A stretch of 5,928 nucleotides of DNA from Bacillota bacterium (lineage in GTDB: Bacteria > Bacillota > Bacilli > Thermoactinomycetales > DSM-44946): assembly GCA_021793745.1 (NCBI GenBank), contig JAJYSD010000093.1, positions 1 through 5,928 of the forward strand, read 5' to 3'. The notes below the pieces were generated by a model. That model saw only the letters and a program-made list of their open reading frames with translations. It was not told the origin of the DNA and did not search any database. Shown one piece after another: positions 3,509 to 5,928 of the stretch; the first letter of the stretch is position 1, and each line of letters starts with the position of its first letter. A program made the translations under genes and the position numbers.

Positions 3509-5481
3509 GTCGCATCCACCCCGTTTCTCCGCCCGCCCCTTCCGGGACAAGCCTGTGATCCGGTGTTCAACTCTTCCCCCATCTGTCGAAAATCGACGCC
3601 CCCCAGGGAGGCCACCTCCCTGCGGAAGGCATCGGAGCGGATCGTCGCCATCAATCGGCGGCCCGCCTCCGTTTGCGCCACCTCCCGCGGGATCGCCAGG
3701 TCGAGGGCCGCTTCCCGCAGGGGGAGAAAATCGAGACCGAATTTTTGCGCCACCGGCCGGGTTCCCAATCCGACATCCGCCGACCCTTCCGCCACGGCGG
3801 CGGCGACCCTGTAGGGGGAAGACACTTGCCGCGCATACCCGTTGACGGAGGAGGGGTCAATCCCCCGCTCCCGCAGGAGTCGATCCAAAATGAGGCGCGT
3901 CCCCGAACCCTCCTGCCGGTTGATCAGCCGCATCCCGTCCCGGAGCAGATCCTCCGGGCCGGAAAAGGCCCTGGGATTGCCCGCTGCGACGAGCCAACCC
4001 AAGGGACGTGTCACAAGGCGGAGGAGGATCACCTCCCGCTCCGGGAGCAATTCCCGGATCCAACGCCGGTGGTCCTCGCCATCCCCCCCATCCCCCAGGT
4101 GAATCGCCGCCACGTGGCAGCTGCCCCGGCCGAGGGACCGCAGAGCCTGGAGGCTGCCGACCCGGCGCACCGACAGTTGAAAGGGGGCATGCTCTTCGCC
4201 AAAGCGGCTTTCCAGAATCTCCAAGACCGGATCGTGACCACCGGCCACCCACAGGGTGCGATCGATCCGCTCCTTCGGCCTCAACAGCTCCGCTTCCATC
4301 TCCTCCCCCGCCGCCAGGGGGCCCCAGTCCGAAGGGATCCGAAGCAGGCCGTCGGCCCGGACCAGGGACATGGTGGATCCGGCCCCCCGGGGAAGCGATC
4401 TCGCCACATAGCGGTCGCCGACCCGGGCGATGTTTACCCGGACGAAGTCCTCCCGCCCTTTTTTGCTCTTTACATCCTCCTCCAACCGGACCCGAAGCCG
4501 CCGCCTGGAAAGCGCTGGGACGCCAAACCAGCCGTCGACCAAGGGACGCACAAACCATTCCAGCGCCAGGTAAGCCGCCACGGGGTAGCCCGGCAGCCCG
4601 ATCACCGGCTTGCCCCGCACTTTTCCCAGCAGAACGGGACTGCCGGGGCTGGTCGCCACGCCGTGGAGGATCACTTCCCCCAGCTCCTCGACGACGTCGC
4701 GGGTAAAATCCTTCGAACCGACCGATGAACCCGCATTGATCACCACCCAATCGCAGGTGTCGACGGCTTCGAGGATCGCCCCTTTGAGCCGTTCGGCATC
4801 ATCCCCCACAATCCCCCGGTAATCCGGTTCCGCCCCCCATTCCTCCAGAAAGGCGGAAAAAACCGTCCCGTTAAACTCCACGATTTCCCCCCGCTTCAGC
4901 GCATCCGTCGGCGGAACCAATTCCGAACCGGTGGGAAGGATCGCCACCCGCGGCCTGGCGATCACCGGCACTTCCATCACTCCACCGGCGAGCAGAACCC
5001 CCAGGTCCACCGGCCGGATGCGATGGCGGGAGGGTAAAATCATCTCTCCCTGAACCACATCCTCCCCCACCGATCGAACATGCCTCCAGGGAGTAGCCGG
5101 TTCCCGAACCTCCACCGTCCGCGGGTCGACTTGCCGGACCTGTTCGATCATGATCACCGCATCCGTGCCGGGCGGAAGCGGATCGCCGGTGTTGACGGGA
5201 TGGTAATCCGCTCCCTTTTTCAACCGCAGCGGACGATCCGGGCCCGCGCCACGGGTCCGTTCCGACCGCACGGCAATCCCGTCCATCGCCGATGCGAGAT
5301 AGGCGGGCATCGACAACCGTGCGTAAACCGGCTCCGCCGTCACCCGGCCCCGCGCCTCCGGAACCGGCACCCGTTCCGTACGGGGCGTGAGACCAACCGA
5401 ACGAAGCCACGTTTCCTGCGCCGAGGAAAGGGGCGTATTTCCGATATGACCGACGCCTTTCTTTCGCAAGGAGTTGTCCAC
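3496..5481 (-). CDS. moeA: MoeA molybdotransferase fused to a PBP-like C-terminal domain
   Basis: A 661-residue fusion. Residues 17-402 are MoeA, which inserts molybdate into MPT-AMP. Its motifs are SAMDG (64-68, D67), [17 protein letters not shown] (97-113), PTGSELV (183-189), VGDDAERL (225-232), [10 protein letters not shown] (249-258) and GLPGYP (295-300). Residues 408-637 form a periplasmic-binding-protein-like domain, with [10 protein letters not shown] (414-423), HVAAIHL (456-462) and NRQEGSGTR (521-529), as in the PBP-like domains found behind MoeA in several Bacillota and archaea. There is no signal peptide, so this domain acts in the cytoplasm, possibly sensing or holding molybdate or a pterin (inference). 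Odd: the KPGKP motif reads SPGSP (278-282). The tail 638-661 is unconserved-looking. The GTG at 5481 has GGAGGG 11 bases upstream; a TTG at 5469 with AGAGGTGG at 8 bases is an equally good start. It is the second gene of the visible operon. Confidence 0.93.
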   Translation of the reverse strand: MDNSLRKKGVGHIGNTPLSSAQETWLRSVGLTPRTERVPVPEARGRVTAEPVYARLSMPAYLASAMDGIAVRSERTRGAGPDRPLRLKKGADYHPVNTGDPLPPGTDAVIMIEQVRQVDPRTVEVREPATPWRHVRSVGEDVVQGEMILPSRHRIRPVDLGVLLAGGVMEVPVIARPRVAILPTGSELVPPTDALKRGEIVEFNGTVFSAFLEEWGAEPDYRGIVGDDAERLKGAILEAVDTCDWVVINAGSSVGSKDFTRDVVEELGEVILHGVATSPGSPVLLGKVRGKPVIGLPGYPVAAYLALEWFVRPLVDGWFGVPALSRRRLRVRLEEDVKSKKGREDFVRVNIARVGDRYVARSLPRGAGSTMSLVRADGLLRIPSDWGPLAAGEEMEAELLRPKERIDRTLWVAGGHDPVLEILESRFGEEHAPFQLSVRRVGSLQALRSLGRGSCHVAAIHLGDGGDGEDHRRWIRELLPEREVILLRLVTRPLGWLVAAGNPRAFSGPEDLLRDGMRLINRQEGSGTRLILDRLLRERGIDPSSVNGYARQVSSPYRVAAAVAEGSADVGLGTRPVAQKFGLDFLPLREAALDLAIPREVAQTEAGRRLMATIRSDAFRREVASLGGVDFRQMGEELNTGSQACPGRGGRRNGVDATWKN

Positions 5482-5485
5482 CTCT
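5478..5485 (-). promoter_or_regulatory. Ribosome-binding site that leaves the moeA start undecided
   Basis: AGAGGTGG (5485-5478 on the minus strand) contains the GTG start at 5481 itself, yet stands eight bases before an in-frame TTG at 5469, an ideal distance. The alternative GGAGGG (5498-5493) stands 11 bases before the GTG. The two starts differ by four residues only and affect no domain. Confidence 0.45.
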
Positions 5486-5523
5486 TTCCATGCCCTCCGA
5501 AGGGATCAAGCCGCCTTCCGCGC

Positions 5524-5775
5524 TTAATCCTCCTCCATCTCCTCAAACATATCCCCTTCGATTTTATCGATAATGGCACGCATCTGCTCGGAAATCCGTT
5601 TGATCATCTGGGCGCGTTTCTCCCAGGGGAAATCGGGAAACTGCAGCCGCAGCTCCCGCATCTTCCGCTGATCATAATCCAAAAAGTTCAGGGCAGCTTC
5701 GCAAACTTCCATCAAGGTGTTCCAATCGGAGACGGGGATTTGAATCACTTCGTTGGAGGGATTTTCCGCTTTCAT
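5524..5775 (-). CDS. Small acidic protein of unknown function, first visible gene of the Moco operon
   Basis: I do not recognise this 83-residue protein. It is charged and soluble, with no signal peptide or membrane segment. Residues about 15-45 (SDWNTLMEVCEAALNFLDY and on) and 53-80 look helical. A motif FPDFPWEKRAQMIKRISEQM (46-65) is followed by an acidic end, GDMFEEMEED. The ATG at 5775 is chosen because AAAGGAG (5790-5784) lies eight bases before it. The same frame stays open to the right edge (5928), and its upstream part (for example LEVTDRGLDILAKNGFLYRV) also looks protein-like. The true gene may therefore be longer and begin outside the window. The stop is 42 bases before the moeA start, on the same strand with no terminator between, so it is probably co-transcribed with the Moco genes. 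A role in Moco or molybdoenzyme function is only guilt by association. Confidence 0.68.
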   Translation of the reverse strand: MKAENPSNEVIQIPVSDWNTLMEVCEAALNFLDYDQRKMRELRLQFPDFPWEKRAQMIKRISEQMRAIIDKIEGDMFEEMEED

Positions 5776-5928
5776 TTCTCTCTCTCCTTTCCCCTCTGGA
5801 GGGGAACCGATCCGCTGCACCGTCACGCGGTATAGGAAACCGTTTTTTGCTAAAATATCCAACCCCCGATCGGTCACTTCCAAGCGGTGGATGGCTCGTT
5901 CTGTTTCATCGGTTCTCTCCAGATGATT
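5776..5928 (-). CDS. Open upstream extension or end of a preceding frame (partial)
   Basis: On the minus strand this stretch is open in exactly one frame, the frame of the 5524-5775 gene; the other two contain stops. Its 51 codons read plausibly as protein, with helix-like HRLEVTDRGLDILAKN and then GFLYRVTVQRIG, ending in a polar PPEGKGERE that overlaps the downstream ribosome-binding site. Either it is the N-terminal part of one longer protein (at least 134 residues in the window), or a leader that happens to be open. No ATG lies in frame here; GTG or TTG codons such as TTG at 5883 are possible starts. I favour a single longer protein only slightly less than an ATG start at 5775. Confidence 0.4.
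5784..5806 (-). promoter_or_regulatory. Ribosome-binding site next to a perfect hairpin
   Basis: Read on the minus strand, TTCCCCT (5806-5800) pairs perfectly with AGGGGAA (5795-5789) around a 4-base loop. The last two bases of the stem are the first two bases of the AAAGGAG ribosome-binding site (5790-5784) before the ATG at 5775. The hairpin could limit ribosome access or mark a processing point. If the frame runs through as one protein, it is simply coding sequence. Confidence 0.35.

Noticed and set aside
2537..3814. A 425-codon open frame on the plus strand
   Set aside because: It lies antisense to mogA, moaC and moeA, is rich in His, Arg, Pro and Gly, has no domain and crosses three genes whose families are certain. 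High GC produces such antisense frames.
3673..4728. Long plus-strand frame antisense to moeA
   Set aside because: Composition mirrors the MoeA codons, there is no ribosome-binding site, and the MoeA motifs on the other strand are unmistakable.
3857..4750. Minus-strand frame inside moeA in another phase
   Set aside because: It is glycine-, proline- and arginine-rich, a typical out-of-frame shadow, while the main frame keeps all MoeA and PBP-like motifs without interruption.
5482..5523. Molybdenum-cofactor riboswitch before moeA
   Set aside because: Only 42 bases separate moeA from the preceding gene, too few for such a structure. Any leader riboswitch of this operon would lie beyond the right edge.

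Overview
The window looks like chromosome from a moderately high-GC, Gram-positive Bacillota bacterium. All twelve tRNA genes encode their 3' CCA and resemble Bacillus tRNAs, ribosome-binding sites are strong AGGAGG types, and promoters are plain sigma-A types. GTG and probably TTG starts, plus tRNAs with C- or G-starting wobble anticodons (Val CAC, Pro CGG, Leu GAG), fit a GC-rich member such as Thermoactinomycetaceae. That family assignment is inference from style, not from a marker gene.

Left third (1-1750), almost all on the minus strand. A tRNA array is transcribed right to left from two tandem promoters (-10 boxes at 1714-1719 and 1617-1622): Asn(GTT), Ser(GCT), Glu(TTC), Val(CAC), Asp(GTC), His(GTG), Gln(TTG), Lys(TTT). 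A GC-rich hairpin (830-861) and a fresh extended -10 promoter (738-767) separate it from a second group: Leu(TAG), Leu(GAG), Pro(CGG), Gly(TCC). That group ends in an intrinsic terminator (224-255). Downstream, running off the left edge, is the 5' end of tsaE, an ATPase of the t6A tRNA-modification pathway. Several tRNAs in the array (Asn, Lys, Ser-GCT) belong to the class that carries t6A.

Middle (1593-2165) is a 573-base non-coding stretch. It holds the tRNA promoters on the minus strand and, diverging from them, a plus-strand promoter (1883-1911) with a structured leader. These lead to a 119-residue three-helix membrane protein of the DUF4870 type (2166-2525).

Right half (2528-5928) is a minus-strand molybdenum-cofactor operon, read right to left: an unrecognised small acidic protein (ending at 5524), a MoeA-type molybdotransferase fused to a C-terminal periplasmic-binding-protein-like domain (3496-5481), MoaC (3026-3508) and MogA/MoaB (2528-3022). 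MoaC makes cyclic pyranopterin monophosphate early in the pathway. MogA adenylylates molybdopterin and MoeA inserts molybdate. The sulfur-adding enzymes (MoaD/MoaE) and MoaA are not in the window. The operon converges on the DUF4870 gene with only two bases between stop codons.

No mobile element, CRISPR array or phage gene was seen. The most unusual points are the MoeA fusion with serines at both lysine positions of the KPGKP motif, the unknown gene heading the visible part of the operon, the double-promoter tRNA array, and the structured DUF4870 leader.
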